Source: an uncultured Lachnospiraceae bacterium (GTDB lineage: Bacteria; Bacillota; Clostridia; Lachnospirales; Lachnospiraceae). From it: DNA of 9,876 nucleotides. The notes below the pieces were generated by a model, which did no database searches, was not told where the DNA came from, and saw only the letters and a program-made list of their open reading frames with translations. Below, piece after piece: positions 1-6,443 of this stretch; the first letter of the stretch is position 1, and every line of letters starts with the position of its first letter. A program made the translations under genes and the position numbers. The stretch spans positions 1-9,876 of the forward strand of contig CAJUCG010000123.1 in assembly GCA_910585065.1 (NCBI GenBank). Reading direction: 5' to 3'.

Positions 1-544
1 GATTGATAAAATTGCTGTTCACTCCGCCAAGTTCTTTTACGCGCGCATTCATCAGTGCGGAAAATTCTTCGTTTGAGCCGGATGTGCCGTTGACGCACGC
101 GGCAATATGCTCGCCGATCGCGTAGGAAACTTCATTCGCTGACTCCAAAAGCATACCGTACATGGCATCGCGCAGGGTAACCTGCTCTCCGGAAACAAGA
201 CCGATGCGGCTGCCATAAACATTATGTTCGGCAGCGTCGGACATAGTGACGATCTCATTTAAAGAACAGTTCTCCAGTGCCATTAGTGCGGTGAGTACCT
301 TTGTGATACTTGCAGGGTAGTAGGCGGTGCGGATATCTTTTTCATATAAAATAAGTCCTGTGGTCACTTCCATAACAATCGCGGCATCTGCATATACGGA
401 TGGACCGGAAGGCCAGATAAAATCGACTTCCGGGGAGGTATCCTTTGCCTGCGCAACAATCTGTCGGGTTGTCGGAGGGAAGAAGGAAAAACAATATATG
501 GCGATAAAGAGAAAAGTGATGCAGCGGAATAGTTTAATTTTCAT
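1..544 (-). CDS. D-alanyl-D-alanine carboxypeptidase (peptidase S11, low-molecular-weight PBP), 3' part cut by window edge
   Basis: Secreted serine carboxypeptidase that trims the terminal D-Ala from peptidoglycan stem peptides. I translated this frame from the ATG at 544; it stays open to the left edge, giving about 181 N-terminal residues. Residues 1-33 form a signal peptide (MKIKLFR followed by a hydrophobic run such as ITFLFIAIYCFSFF). The mature part shows the S11 active site: SITK at 79-82 (nucleophile Ser79, general base Lys82) and SAN at 135-137. The third motif (KTG) should lie beyond the edge. GAGG at 557-560 precedes the ATG by about 12 nt. It follows araD on the same strand after 218 bp but probably has its own promoter. 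The subtype (DacA, DacB or DacF-like) cannot be decided from this part. Family assignment is firm. Confidence 0.93.
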   Translation of the reverse strand, partial: MKIKLFRCITFLFIAIYCFSFFPPTTRQIVAQAKDTSPEVDFIWPSGPSVYADAAIVMEVTTGLILYEKDIRTAYYPASITKVLTALMALENCSLNEIVTMSDAAEHNVYGSRIGLVSGEQVTLRDAMYGMLLESANEVSYAIGEHIAACVNGTSGSNEEFSALMNARVKELGGVNSNFIN

Positions 545-589
545 AATTTATGTCAACCTCAATTCATATGCAATATGTTAATGTCCACT

Positions 590-595
590 ATTATA
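590..595 (-). promoter_or_regulatory. -10 box (TATAAT) upstream of the S11 carboxypeptidase
   Basis: A perfect TATAAT on the minus strand lies 46 bp upstream of the start codon at 544. The -35 region is poor (TGTTGC at 615-620, 19 bp away), so the promoter may need an activator. The TTACA/TGTAA cluster lies directly upstream. Inference from consensus only. Confidence 0.4.
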
Positions 596-628
596 GAGCA
601 TTTTAGAGGAGGACGCAACAGAAAAATA

Positions 629-724
629 TGTAAAAATGGGGCTGTTACAAAATATGGATCTTTTACAATATAGAATAGAGTATTGTAAAAAATTTACATT
701 TTATAACCGCCCACAATATTGTAA
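629..724. repeat. Cluster of six TTACA/TGTAA elements forming nested inverted repeats (candidate operator region)
   Basis: In this AT-rich 96-bp stretch between araD and the carboxypeptidase, TGTAA or its complement TTACA occurs at 629-633, 645-649, 663-667, 684-688, 694-698 and 720-724. They build three inverted repeats: TTTTACAATA (661-670) with TATTGTAAAA (681-690), perfect over 10 bp; TGTAAA-AAA-TTTACA (684-698); and the palindrome ACAATATTGT (713-722). None is followed by a T-tract, so they are not ordinary terminators. The position upstream of the carboxypeptidase promoter suggests regulator binding. The regulator is unknown. Confidence 0.5.
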
Positions 725-762
725 GAAGATTACCCAATGTTTATAGTTTAAAAAAATATTCT

Positions 763-1470
763 CTAGTTTTTCTTTGCCTGACCATAATAAGCATTTGCAC
801 CATGCTTTCTAAGATAGTGCTTGTCGAGCAGTTCCTGCTGCATCGGTTTGATTGTATTGTTCGAGAGTGCGAGATTATGCCATGCCATAAAGGAAACTTC
901 CTCAAGCACTACGGCATTGTGAACAGCATTGTGCGGATCGGTTCCCCAGGTAAATGGACCATGGCTGTGAACGAGAACTGCCGGCACATCGTCTGGATTG
1001 ATGCCTGCTTCACGGAAGCGCTCAATAATCACAGTGCCAGTTTCCTTTTCGTAGGCGCCCGCAATTTCCTCCGGGGTCATCTTGCGCGTGCAAGGGATCT
1101 CGCCATAAAAATAGTCGCCGTGCGTTGTGCCAAGTGCCGGAACGCCCATGCCTTGCTGTGCCATAGTGGTCGCCCAGCGGGAGTGCGTATGTACAACGCC
1201 TCCGATATTTGGAAATGCCTTGTAGAGTTCAATATGCGTTGGGGTGTCAGAGGAAGGATTTAAGCTGCCTTCCACGCGGTTGCCATCAAGATCGACAACT
1301 ACCATATCTTCCGGTTTCATTATATCGTATTCAACGCCGGATGGCTTGATTACGATCAGCCCCTTTTCACGGTCAATACCGGATACATTGCCCCAGGTAA
1401 AGGTAATAAGACCATGCTTTGGAAGCAGCATATTTGCCTCATAGACTTCCTGTTTTAATTGTTCTAACAT
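763..1470 (-). CDS. araD: L-ribulose-5-phosphate 4-epimerase
   Basis: Zinc-dependent class II aldolase-fold enzyme that converts L-ribulose-5-phosphate to D-xylulose-5-phosphate, the last dedicated step of L-arabinose catabolism (cytoplasmic). The 235 residues closely resemble E. coli AraD (231 aa): LPKHG and TWGNVSG near the N-terminus, IKPSGVEYD, PSSDTPTH with Asp75, the zinc pair in VVHTHSRW (His94, His96), GTTHGDYFYG with the likely catalytic Asp119, IPCTRKMT, VLVHSHGPFTWG (His168/His170) and the C-terminal KHYLRKHGANAYYGQ with the catalytic Tyr. A start three codons upstream (1479) is possible, but GAAAGG sits 9 nt before the ATG at 1470 and abuts the upstream one, so I chose 1470. It lies 82 bp behind araR on the same strand, probably co-transcribed. 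araA and araB are not in the window. Confidence 0.97.
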   Translation of the reverse strand: MLEQLKQEVYEANMLLPKHGLITFTWGNVSGIDREKGLIVIKPSGVEYDIMKPEDMVVVDLDGNRVEGSLNPSSDTPTHIELYKAFPNIGGVVHTHSRWATTMAQQGMGVPALGTTHGDYFYGEIPCTRKMTPEEIAGAYEKETGTVIIERFREAGINPDDVPAVLVHSHGPFTWGTDPHNAVHNAVVLEEVSFMAWHNLALSNNTIKPMQQELLDKHYLRKHGANAYYGQAKKN

Positions 1471-1504
1471 AATACACATCCTTTCTTTTTATATATGCTA
1501 TTAA

Positions 1505-1532
1505 ACTGCCGCAAAATATTTTGGCGGGCAGT
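1505..1532 (-). other. Near-perfect palindrome / hairpin between araR and araD
   Basis: ACTGCCGC (1505-1512) and its near-complement GGCGGGCAGT (1523-1532) flank the self-complementary AAAATATTTT. Read on the minus strand the stem has two single-base bulges and is followed by only TTTAAT. It is either a weak terminator or attenuator after araR that lowers araD read-through, or a binding site. It does not match the B. subtilis AraR operator (TTGTAC half-sites). Confidence 0.45.
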
Positions 1533-1552
1533 AATGCACGGGATTTAAGTTC

Positions 1553-2629
1553 TTATATTTGCTCTGTTTTTACAAGATTTTGAATAGAAGAGCGATATTG
1601 TAATGTTGGTTTTAGTATAATACATTCCTCACAGGAGGGATCGGAAATTTTTTTTAATATAAGGCTTGCCGCGCGTTTTCCCATCTCAGCAAATGGACAG
1701 CAGACCGAAGTTAAACCGCCGGATACACTCATAAAGGGCGAGCTGCCAAAGCTTATCATCGAGATATCCTGCGGGATGTGGAAATTGTGCCGCGAGAACA
1801 GGGAAAGCAGCAATGTGGCAATGGTATCATTGTAGCAGATTACCGCTGATAGGTCAAAAAATTGCGCGGGAAGTGCGGAGTCGGCATTTTCTGAAAAAAG
1901 ATGGGGAAGGTCTTCGGTCGTGTACCAGGTAACCCGGCATTCAAGACCTAAATTTTGCTGTTTTAAAATTGATTGAATACCTTCATAACGCTTGAGCCCC
2001 CGCAGATCATCGGACGCGAGAACCGCCCCAATTTTTTTGTGCCCTTTTTGAAGCAGGGCAGTGGCAGCAAGCGCACCAGCATGGCTCTCATCCATGATCA
2101 CATAGGATTCCTTAAAATCGCGATAATAACCATTGAAAAAAACAATGGGAATCCCCTGAGTTTTAATCTTTTGGTAGAGCAGTTTATTTACATTTGGCAG
2201 AGCGGATTTTGTACTCTCAATGATCAGTCCATCCACATGATTTGTAAGCATCCGACGCAGTGCATTTTCCTCTTCGGTTTGGCAGTTATAGGTGATTTCA
2301 AGTAATATAGTGCAGTGACATGAGTTTAAAACCTCGTGCATTCCCTGAAGAATAGCGGGGAAATTATAGGGATCGAGCCAGGCGGTAATTACACCGATTC
2401 GAAGTGCCGCAGTGCGGGAAGCTGCACCCGTCACATAAGTTCCGCTTCCCTGTGCGCGGGAGAGAATTTTTTCTGATACCAGTTCATTTAATGCCTGTCG
2501 GACAGTTTGGCGGCTGTAGCCAAACTGCGCGGCAAGTTCATGTTCGGACAGGATTTTATCCCCGGAAACAAATGTGCCATCTACAATTTTTTCTTGCAGC
2601 CATTGTTTGACCTTCTGATATTTTGGCAT
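1553..2629 (-). CDS. araR: Arabinose-type transcriptional repressor, GntR wHTH fused to a LacI-type sugar-binding domain
   Basis: Predicted DNA-binding repressor of arabinose genes, released by L-arabinose in the characterised B. subtilis AraR. The 358 residues match that protein in length and architecture. Residues 1-68 are a GntR-type winged helix (MPKYQKVKQWL, then SEHELAAQFGYSRQTVRQAL and the wing AQGSGTYV). Residues 76 to about 350 are a periplasmic-binding-protein-like domain with DGLIIESTKSALPN, ICYNDTIA and DISMISFGSSPF; DGLIxExTKSAL is also present in B. subtilis AraR as I recall it. The frame can be extended upstream to a TTG at 2647, but GGAGG ends 7 nt before the ATG at 2629, which I took as start. 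It precedes araD and is divergent from the regulator at 2976. A ligand other than arabinose is possible but the araD neighbour argues for arabinose. Confidence 0.92.
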   Translation of the reverse strand: MPKYQKVKQWLQEKIVDGTFVSGDKILSEHELAAQFGYSRQTVRQALNELVSEKILSRAQGSGTYVTGAASRTAALRIGVITAWLDPYNFPAILQGMHEVLNSCHCTILLEITYNCQTEEENALRRMLTNHVDGLIIESTKSALPNVNKLLYQKIKTQGIPIVFFNGYYRDFKESYVIMDESHAGALAATALLQKGHKKIGAVLASDDLRGLKRYEGIQSILKQQNLGLECRVTWYTTEDLPHLFSENADSALPAQFFDLSAVICYNDTIATLLLSLFSRHNFHIPQDISMISFGSSPFMSVSGGLTSVCCPFAEMGKRAASLILKKISDPSCEECIILKPTLQYRSSIQNLVKTEQI

Positions 2630-2748
2630 TTCATTTCCTCCGGGCAAGTTTTATCAATTTATATTGAAAGTGCGGTATCTGGTTTTGGCATAGAATTTCT
2701 CTGTGCAATCCCATATATCCGGTTATCAATGTACTAACTATTATGATA

Positions 2749-2777
2749 ATGATAGCACAGGGAGAAAGAAAAAGCAA
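2749..2777 (-). promoter_or_regulatory. araR(-araD) promoter with extended -10
   Basis: On the minus strand: TTGCTT (2772-2777), 17-bp spacer, TGC then TATCAT (2749-2754), i.e. an extended -10. Downstream, around 2729-2745, is the imperfect dyad GTTAGTACATTGATAAC, a possible autoregulatory operator; its central GTAC recalls the B. subtilis AraR site but the flanks match poorly. Confidence 0.6.
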
Positions 2778-2908
2778 GGGGCAATTCCTTCCCCATATTA
2801 GAGGTGAGAAACTTCCTGCTATAAAAAATTAAAGTAATATAAATATATAGTGAAATGAATTTAACTGTAGTGGCTGGATTTCCGGGTTTTTGGGCTGGTA
2901 GTTTTTAG

Positions 2909-2914
2909 TATAAT
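2909..2914 (+). promoter_or_regulatory. -10 box (TATAAT) for the response-regulator-like gene
   Basis: TATAAT lies 61 bp before the ATG at 2976. The best -35, TTTTTG at 2887-2892 with a 16-bp spacer, is weak. Confidence 0.4.
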
Positions 2915-2975
2915 ATGTTAAAGTAGAAGTGGTTTTACAACATGGAAAATTCAGAAACTGGAGTAAAGAAACAGG

Positions 2976-3788
2976 ATGAAAACAATTATAATAGACAGTG
3001 ATGAGAGTTTGCGAAAAACACTGTTATTCTTGGTTGGTACAATCAATGTGCTGAATATCGTCGGCGTTTTCAATAATCCCAATGTGGCAATCGAATATGT
3101 GAAAAACAATCCCACAGACTTGGTAATTTTGAATATCCAAACGCTGGAAATGGATAAGTTTGTATTCAGCAAAAAATTGCTGGAGATAAATCCCGGCTTG
3201 AACCTGATTTATATGACGCGGGAGAAAATTTTTGAGATGGGCGAGTGCTATCAAAGAAATATAGATTTGTCTTTAAAATCACTGAACAGCAAGGAAATTC
3301 AGGATATGATACAATCATTAAAACAGTTAGAAAGAAGCGGCCAAAAGCATATTTATGCGCGCACTTTTGGATATTTTGATCTTTTTATAGACGGAAGACC
3401 AATTATGTTTAAGAGTGCGAAAGCAAAAGAACTTTTGGCGTTTTTGATTGATCGCCAAGGAGGAACAGTCACAACAGATCAGATTATTACTGTATTGTGG
3501 GAGAATCGACCAAATGATGAGGCTACACAGAGTCTGTGCAGCAAGATAGTGAAAAAATTAAAAAGAGAACTGGATGAGTATAAGATAGGGAGTATACTGA
3601 TTCATAAGCGCGGTGTTCGAAGTATTGATGTAAGTCAGATAGAGTGCGATATGTACGAGTTGATGAGGGGAAGTGTAAAGGCGAAGGAACAGTTTTTTGG
3701 AGATTATATGTTAGAGTACAGTTGGGCAGAAGGAAGAGTCGAGGCACTTAGGAAAAGAGCAGAGAGTATTCCAGATAAGAAAAACTGA
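2976..3788 (+). CDS. Response-regulator-like protein: degenerate receiver plus SARP-type winged-helix DNA-binding domain
   Basis: Predicted cytoplasmic transcription regulator of 270 residues. Residues 1-115 have the receiver layout: MKTIIIDSDE with Asp7/Asp9, DLVILNIQTLEMDKF at the beta-3 site, LIYMTRE with Thr81, and DLSLKS with Lys101. The position that should be the phospho-acceptor Asp is Asn53, and the Pro after the conserved Lys is missing, so ordinary phosphorelay is doubtful. Residues 128-222 are an OmpR/SARP winged helix (ARTFGYFDLFIDG, KAKELLAFLIDRQGG, LWENRPNDEATQS, HKRGVRSID). The tail has the first BTAD-like helix (GDYMLEYSWAEGRVEALR) but stops there, so the usual BTAD domain is cut short. 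GGAG lies 12 nt before the ATG. No sensor kinase is adjacent. Target genes unknown. Confidence 0.85.
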   Translation: MKTIIIDSDESLRKTLLFLVGTINVLNIVGVFNNPNVAIEYVKNNPTDLVILNIQTLEMDKFVFSKKLLEINPGLNLIYMTREKIFEMGECYQRNIDLSLKSLNSKEIQDMIQSLKQLERSGQKHIYARTFGYFDLFIDGRPIMFKSAKAKELLAFLIDRQGGTVTTDQIITVLWENRPNDEATQSLCSKIVKKLKRELDEYKIGSILIHKRGVRSIDVSQIECDMYELMRGSVKAKEQFFGDYMLEYSWAEGRVEALRKRAESIPDKKN

Positions 3789-3838
3789 GTTTTCAGATCA
3801 GAATTCCATTTCGATTCCACTTGCGTTCCAAAGCATTG

Positions 3839-3847
3839 TGTTATAGT
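3839..3847 (+). promoter_or_regulatory. Possible extended -10 (TGTTATAGT) for the 81-residue gene
   Basis: TG at 3839-3840 followed after one base by TATAGT, 42 bp before the ATG at 3890. TTGCGT at 3821-3826 is a possible -35 with a short 15-bp spacer. Read-through from the upstream gene is the alternative, since no terminator lies between them. Confidence 0.35.
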
Positions 3848-3889
3848 ATTGTTTGGAGCAAAAATCGCTTTGGAAGGGAAGATGAGCTT

Positions 3890-4135
3890 ATGGCAGATAA
3901 AGAAAAATTTTTCTATGAATCTGAGTTGGAGCAGTTGGAAAGCTATGGGGTGAGTTATGCTACATATGGAATTTTTCTGAATAAGGATGGAGAACGGACT
4001 CTGGTACAGCATGATGTCGCACTCTCGCGGGAAGAGGCGGAGCGGATTTGTCAATTGTTAAACAGAAATAAACTTGATATCGAACAAGCGAAGTATGTAA
4101 TTGAAGATTGCGTTGTAGAGACTTATCTTGTATAG
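3890..4135 (+). CDS. Small protein of unknown function (DUF6514-like)
   Basis: 81 residues, acidic, soluble, no signal peptide or membrane segment. The layout is a short beta-rich N-terminal part (SYATYGIFLNKDGERTLVQHDVA), then a helix (SREEAERICQLLNRNKLD) and the end IEDCVVETYLV. The YGI...DV...N...IEDC pattern recalls the small Firmicute family DUF6514, an assignment from memory that needs a profile search. The frame opens further upstream at a TTG (3821), but the ATG at 3890 is preceded by GGAAGGGAAG at a usable distance, so I chose it. It stands alone downstream of the response-regulator-like gene and is followed by terminator hairpins. The role is unknown. Confidence 0.8.
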   Translation: MADKEKFFYESELEQLESYGVSYATYGIFLNKDGERTLVQHDVALSREEAERICQLLNRNKLDIEQAKYVIEDCVVETYLV

Positions 4136-4175
4136 CTTTTCTCTGGAAAACTAAAGCTATTCTTTCTTAATATTC
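4132..4175 (+). terminator. Weak terminator overlapping the stop of the 81-residue gene
   Basis: ATAGCTTT (4132-4139, containing the TAG stop) pairs perfectly with AAAGCTAT (4153-4160) and is followed by TCTTTCTTAATATTC. The stem is short and AT-rich, so efficiency is likely low; a stronger terminator follows at 4222. Confidence 0.45.
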
Positions 4176-4221
4176 TTTTTGTTTGGAAGGCTTCTGCTAT
4201 ATTCTTGTTGGTTCGGAACAG

Positions 4222-4260
4222 AAAGACTCCAGAAGGCGCAACCTTTTGGAGTCTTTTTCT
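4222..4260 (+). terminator. Strong intrinsic terminator
   Basis: A 15-bp stem (4222-4236 with 4242-4256, one G-U pair), 5-nt loop CGCAA, and a T-rich tail TTTTTCTAATTTTT. It closes the plus-strand unit ahead of the convergent tRNA. Positions 4176-4221 between the two plus-strand terminators hold nothing recognisable. Confidence 0.88.
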
Positions 4261-4270
4261 AATTTTTAAT

Positions 4271-4312
4271 AAAAAAAGCACCCGCCCCGGAGATATCCTC
4301 CAAAACTGGTAC
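4271..4312 (-). terminator. Intrinsic terminator of the tRNA-Lys transcript
   Basis: On the minus strand GTACC-A-GTTTTGGAG (loop GATAT) pairs with CTCCGGGGC-G-GGTGC, followed by seven T. Five G-U pairs are needed, so the hairpin forms in minus-strand RNA but not in the plus-strand complement. It faces the plus-strand terminator only 10 bp away. Confidence 0.8.
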
Positions 4313-4318
4313 TTTATA

Positions 4319-4391
4319 TGCGCGATCAGGGGCTCGAACCCTGGACACCCTGATTAAGAGTCAGGTGCTCTACCAACTGAGCTAATCGCGC
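4319..4391 (-). tRNA. tRNA-Lys (anticodon CTT)
   Basis: A 73-nt cloverleaf on the minus strand. Acceptor arms GCGCGAT (5') and ATCGCGC (3') pair perfectly, with discriminator A. The D arm has TAGCTCAGTTGGTAGAGC; the anticodon stem CCTGA/TCAGG carries the loop CTCTTAA with anticodon CTT at positions 34-36, reading the Lys codon AAG; the T arm contains GGTTCGAGCC. The 3' CCA is not encoded, so it must be added by the nucleotidyltransferase, as is common for Firmicute tRNA genes. It is a single gene with its own promoter and terminator, not part of a cluster. Confidence 0.97.
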
Positions 4392-4432
4392 TTATTTGGT
4401 ATCGGAAACTGTTTTCCCTCAACGCAAGATAG

Positions 4433-4496
4433 ATTATATACCATGTCTTAGAAAAAAGCAAGCTTTTTTTTAAAAATTTTTAAATTTTTTTTGAGA
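4433..4496 (-). promoter_or_regulatory. tRNA-Lys promoter with A/T-tract UP-element-like upstream region
   Basis: Minus strand: TTGCTT (4456-4461), 17-bp spacer, TATAAT (4433-4438), placing the transcript start about 36 nt before the tRNA. Directly upstream of the -35 is a 35-bp stretch of pure A and T runs (4462-4492), the kind of tract that acts as an UP element at stable-RNA promoters. The boxes are seen; the UP function is inference. Confidence 0.75.
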
Positions 4497-4531
4497 GAAT
4501 CTTCCTGGAGCATTTCTAAGCAAATTTTTAG

Positions 4532-4560
4532 TTGAATTCGTCCGGCGAAGTGTCTATAAT
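4532..4560 (+). promoter_or_regulatory. Promoter of the AI-2E family transporter gene
   Basis: TTGAAT (4532-4537), 17-bp spacer, TATAAT (4555-4560). Predicted start near 4567, leaving a 45-nt leader before the ATG at 4612. Confidence 0.8.
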
Positions 4561-4611
4561 AGTTACTATAAAAGGAAGTAACAGGGTTTAGCAACCAGAA
4601 AGAGGAAATAA

Positions 4612-5970
4612 ATGTTAAAAAAAGTAAAATGGAAAGATCGTTTCTATTCAGCAAGGCAGAAACTTCCGGTAAAAAAGAAGGAGTCTTTGGAATACGGACC
4701 AATTGAAATTCGTATGCTTTCGGAGGAGGAGGTAAGCAAGGAGGAAGAAAAGTCTGACCATGCGCTGATTGAGGAGCTTAATGGGAGCGGGGAAGAGCGG
4801 GACGAACATAAATTTGAGTCAAACAAAAAATATTTTACGATCAGTGTTTACGCGCTTGTCACTATTATGGCGGCAGCGATCTTTGTCTGTTTGATCGCAA
4901 ATTTCGGGGAGGTAAAGCTTTGGCTCAAGGGGCTTGCTGGGATTTTATCACCGTTTTTGGCGGCGTTTTTAATTGCGTTTATTTTAAATCCGCTGGTAAA
5001 TTGGCTGGAGGTTCATCTTTTTCAAAAGCTGCTGCATATGAAAAAGCCGAAATTGAGGGTGGCATTGTCCATTGTCACTACTTATATTTTGCTGTTGGGA
5101 ATTATTATTGTCGGGATGATCTATGTTATTCCGCAGATAACAGATAGTATTGTCAGTGTGGCGGGCGATGTGACAGTGCAGCTCAACGAGATCTATGAAA
5201 AGCGTTTTACTTATGAGAGTATGTTGCAGGAATATTTTCCGGAGATTGATTTAAAATTTATTGCGGATAAGATCGAGGAAATGTGGCCGACACTTTTGTC
5301 TGCGGTGACAAACTTGACCAAGGATTTGGTGCCGAAAGTGATCGGGATGACGGTGTCTGTCGCTAAATTGGCGATCAATATTCTGCTTTCCATCGCGATT
5401 TCAATTTATATGTTGTTTGACAGGCGCAAGTTGTTAAAGATGGGGACGCAGGTGGTCTATGCGGCACTGCCAACTGCGAGAGCAAAATTGTTCTGTGTAA
5501 GAATGCGTGAGTGCAGCCGGATCTTTTCCGGGTTTGTCAGCGGGAAGGCGTTAGATTCCCTGATTATTGGGATTATCTGTTTTATTGCAACTTCACTGCT
5601 CGACTTAGAATATGCAGTGCTTATCAGCGTAATTGTTGGTATCACCAATATGATTCCGTATTTTGGTCCGTTTATTGGGGCGGTTCCGGGTGTTGTACTC
5701 TACCTTTGTATCAAGCCGGTGGATGCAGTGGTGTTTGTGATTATGATTTTTGTTTTGCAGCAGTTTGACGGCTGGGTACTTGGACCAAAGATTCTTGGAG
5801 ATTCGACAGGGCTTTCGCCGCTCTGGGTTATTTTTGGAATCACTGTGGGAGGTGCTTACGGCGGCGTAGTCGGAATGTTTTTGGGCGTGCCGATGGTCGC
5901 GGTAGCCGCGTATCTTTTGAATCAGGCGGTCAGTGGGGTATTAAAGAAAAAACGAATTGATGTTTCCTAG
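4612..5970 (+). CDS. AI-2E family transporter (PerM/YtvI-like, UPF0118) membrane protein
   Basis: Polytopic inner-membrane protein of 452 residues. The family includes the AI-2 exporter TqsA, PerM, and Na+/H+ antiporter-like members, so the substrate here is open. The N-terminal 75 residues are hydrophilic and highly charged (for example SEEEVSKEEEKSDH). Membrane segments follow: about 76-98, 106-128 and 149-173, then an extracytoplasmic-type stretch 178-238, then about 248-269, 311-335, 336-366, 369-384 and 402-441. Family signatures are GITNMIPYFGPFIGAVPG at 343-360 and QFDGWVLGPKILGDSTGLSP at 384-403. AGAGGA lies 6 nt before the ATG. It is a single-gene unit with its own promoter and a terminator shared with trxA on the other strand. 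Confidence 0.9.
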   Translation: MLKKVKWKDRFYSARQKLPVKKKESLEYGPIEIRMLSEEEVSKEEEKSDHALIEELNGSGEERDEHKFESNKKYFTISVYALVTIMAAAIFVCLIANFGEVKLWLKGLAGILSPFLAAFLIAFILNPLVNWLEVHLFQKLLHMKKPKLRVALSIVTTYILLLGIIIVGMIYVIPQITDSIVSVAGDVTVQLNEIYEKRFTYESMLQEYFPEIDLKFIADKIEEMWPTLLSAVTNLTKDLVPKVIGMTVSVAKLAINILLSIAISIYMLFDRRKLLKMGTQVVYAALPTARAKLFCVRMRECSRIFSGFVSGKALDSLIIGIICFIATSLLDLEYAVLISVIVGITNMIPYFGPFIGAVPGVVLYLCIKPVDAVVFVIMIFVLQQFDGWVLGPKILGDSTGLSPLWVIFGITVGGAYGGVVGMFLGVPMVAVAAYLLNQAVSGVLKKKRIDVS

Positions 5971-5987
5971 AGATGCAAAGCGTCCCT

Positions 5988-6039
5988 GCAGAAAAAAAGA
6001 GAGCAGTTCAAATTTTTTGACAGCTCTCTTTTTTTCTGC
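5988..6039. terminator. Bidirectional terminator between the transporter gene and trxA
   Basis: Two perfect 17-bp arms: GCAGAAAAAAAGAGAGC (5988-6004) and its exact complement (6023-6039). The AGAGAGC/GCTCTCT core is flanked by A7 and T7, so either strand gives a stem followed by a U-run. The 18-nt loop is partly self-complementary. The two flanking genes converge here. Confidence 0.88.
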
Positions 6040-6063
6040 CTGGTTTTGGGACACAAACAAAGC

Positions 6064-6372
6064 TTAGAGTTCAATAAGGCGGATCAGCCCATCTTTTGAA
6101 AGTTCGCCGATATGCTGATTTACTGCCGCTCCATTTTTAAATACGATAAAAGTCGGGATGGACATTACATTGTATTTTTCTGTGGTCGCTGGAGCTTCCT
6201 CAACATTGAGTTTTACGACTTTGGCACGCCCTTTTAATTCCTCCGCCAGCCCCTCAACAACCGGAGCAACCCTTTTGCACGGGCCGCACCAGTCTGCAAA
6301 AAAGTCCACTAAAACGGGGAGTTCTGCCTTTAACACTTCCGATTCAAAATTGCTGTCGTTTACATACTGCAT
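6064..6372 (-). CDS. trxA: Thioredoxin
   Basis: Cytoplasmic disulfide reductase, 102 residues, a little shorter than E. coli TrxA (109). The active site FFADWCGPCK is at 24-33 (Cys29, Cys32); the conserved cis-Pro is Pro73 in MSIPTFIVF, and a typical FKNGAAV turn and C-terminal helix follow. The open frame extends to 6447 but has no start with a ribosome binding site; AAGAAGG lies 5 nt before the ATG at 6372, which fixes the start. It lies downstream of a possible small ORF (6444-6599) and may share its transcript; no convincing promoter is visible in the 71 bp directly upstream. No thioredoxin reductase gene is adjacent. Confidence 0.96.
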   Translation of the reverse strand: MQYVNDSNFESEVLKAELPVLVDFFADWCGPCKRVAPVVEGLAEELKGRAKVVKLNVEEAPATTEKYNVMSIPTFIVFKNGAAVNQHIGELSKDGLIRLIEL

Positions 6373-6416
6373 GAGTACCTTCTTTCTGCGCTGGGATGGT
6401 AATTTTTGGCAATTAT

Positions 6417-6443
6417 TTTCCGTCCACAGCGCCGATACGGAAA
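6417..6443 (-). other. Small hairpin between the 51-residue ORF and trxA
   Basis: Arms TTTCCGT (6417-6423) and ACGGAAA (6437-6443) with a 13-nt loop, directly after the TGA of the small ORF. No U-run follows, so it is not a standard terminator. It may separate or stabilise the two parts of a shared message. Confidence 0.3.

Larger units (their letters stand above)
2630..2975. other. Divergent intergenic region araR / response-regulator-like gene
   Basis: 346 bp without a credible gene. It holds the araR promoter on the minus strand, a TATAAT for the plus-strand gene, and AT-rich filler. An AGAGGTGAG at 2801-2809 resembles a ribosome binding site but no ORF follows. A 19-codon frame starts at ATG 2942 and overlaps the regulator start out of frame; it has no ribosome binding site. 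Confidence 0.6.

Noticed and set aside
802..1263. Plus-strand open frame of 153 codons across araD
   Set aside because: It is antisense to araD, which has all catalytic residues and family similarity along its full length; the opposite frame shows no recognisable protein pattern.
1480..1552. Catabolite-responsive element (cre) upstream of araD
   Set aside because: No stretch fits the cre consensus (TGNNANCGNTNNCA); the palindrome present has a different core.
2741..2754. GATAATGATA and the ATTATGATAAT palindrome near the araR promoter, resembling part of a Fur/PerR box
   Set aside because: Only about half of the 19-bp Fur consensus is present, it coincides with the AT-rich -10 region, and no iron or peroxide gene is nearby. 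Chance similarity is more likely.
2942..3001. 19-codon frame (MENSETGVKK...) overlapping the start of the response-regulator-like gene, as a leader peptide
   Set aside because: No ribosome binding site in front of its ATG and no hairpins typical of attenuation; overlap is probably accidental.
4452..4496. AAAAAAGC-AA-GCTTTTTT and following T/A runs as a possible terminator
   Set aside because: The loop would be only two bases, no gene ends here, and the stretch is better explained as the -35 and UP-like upstream region of the tRNA promoter.
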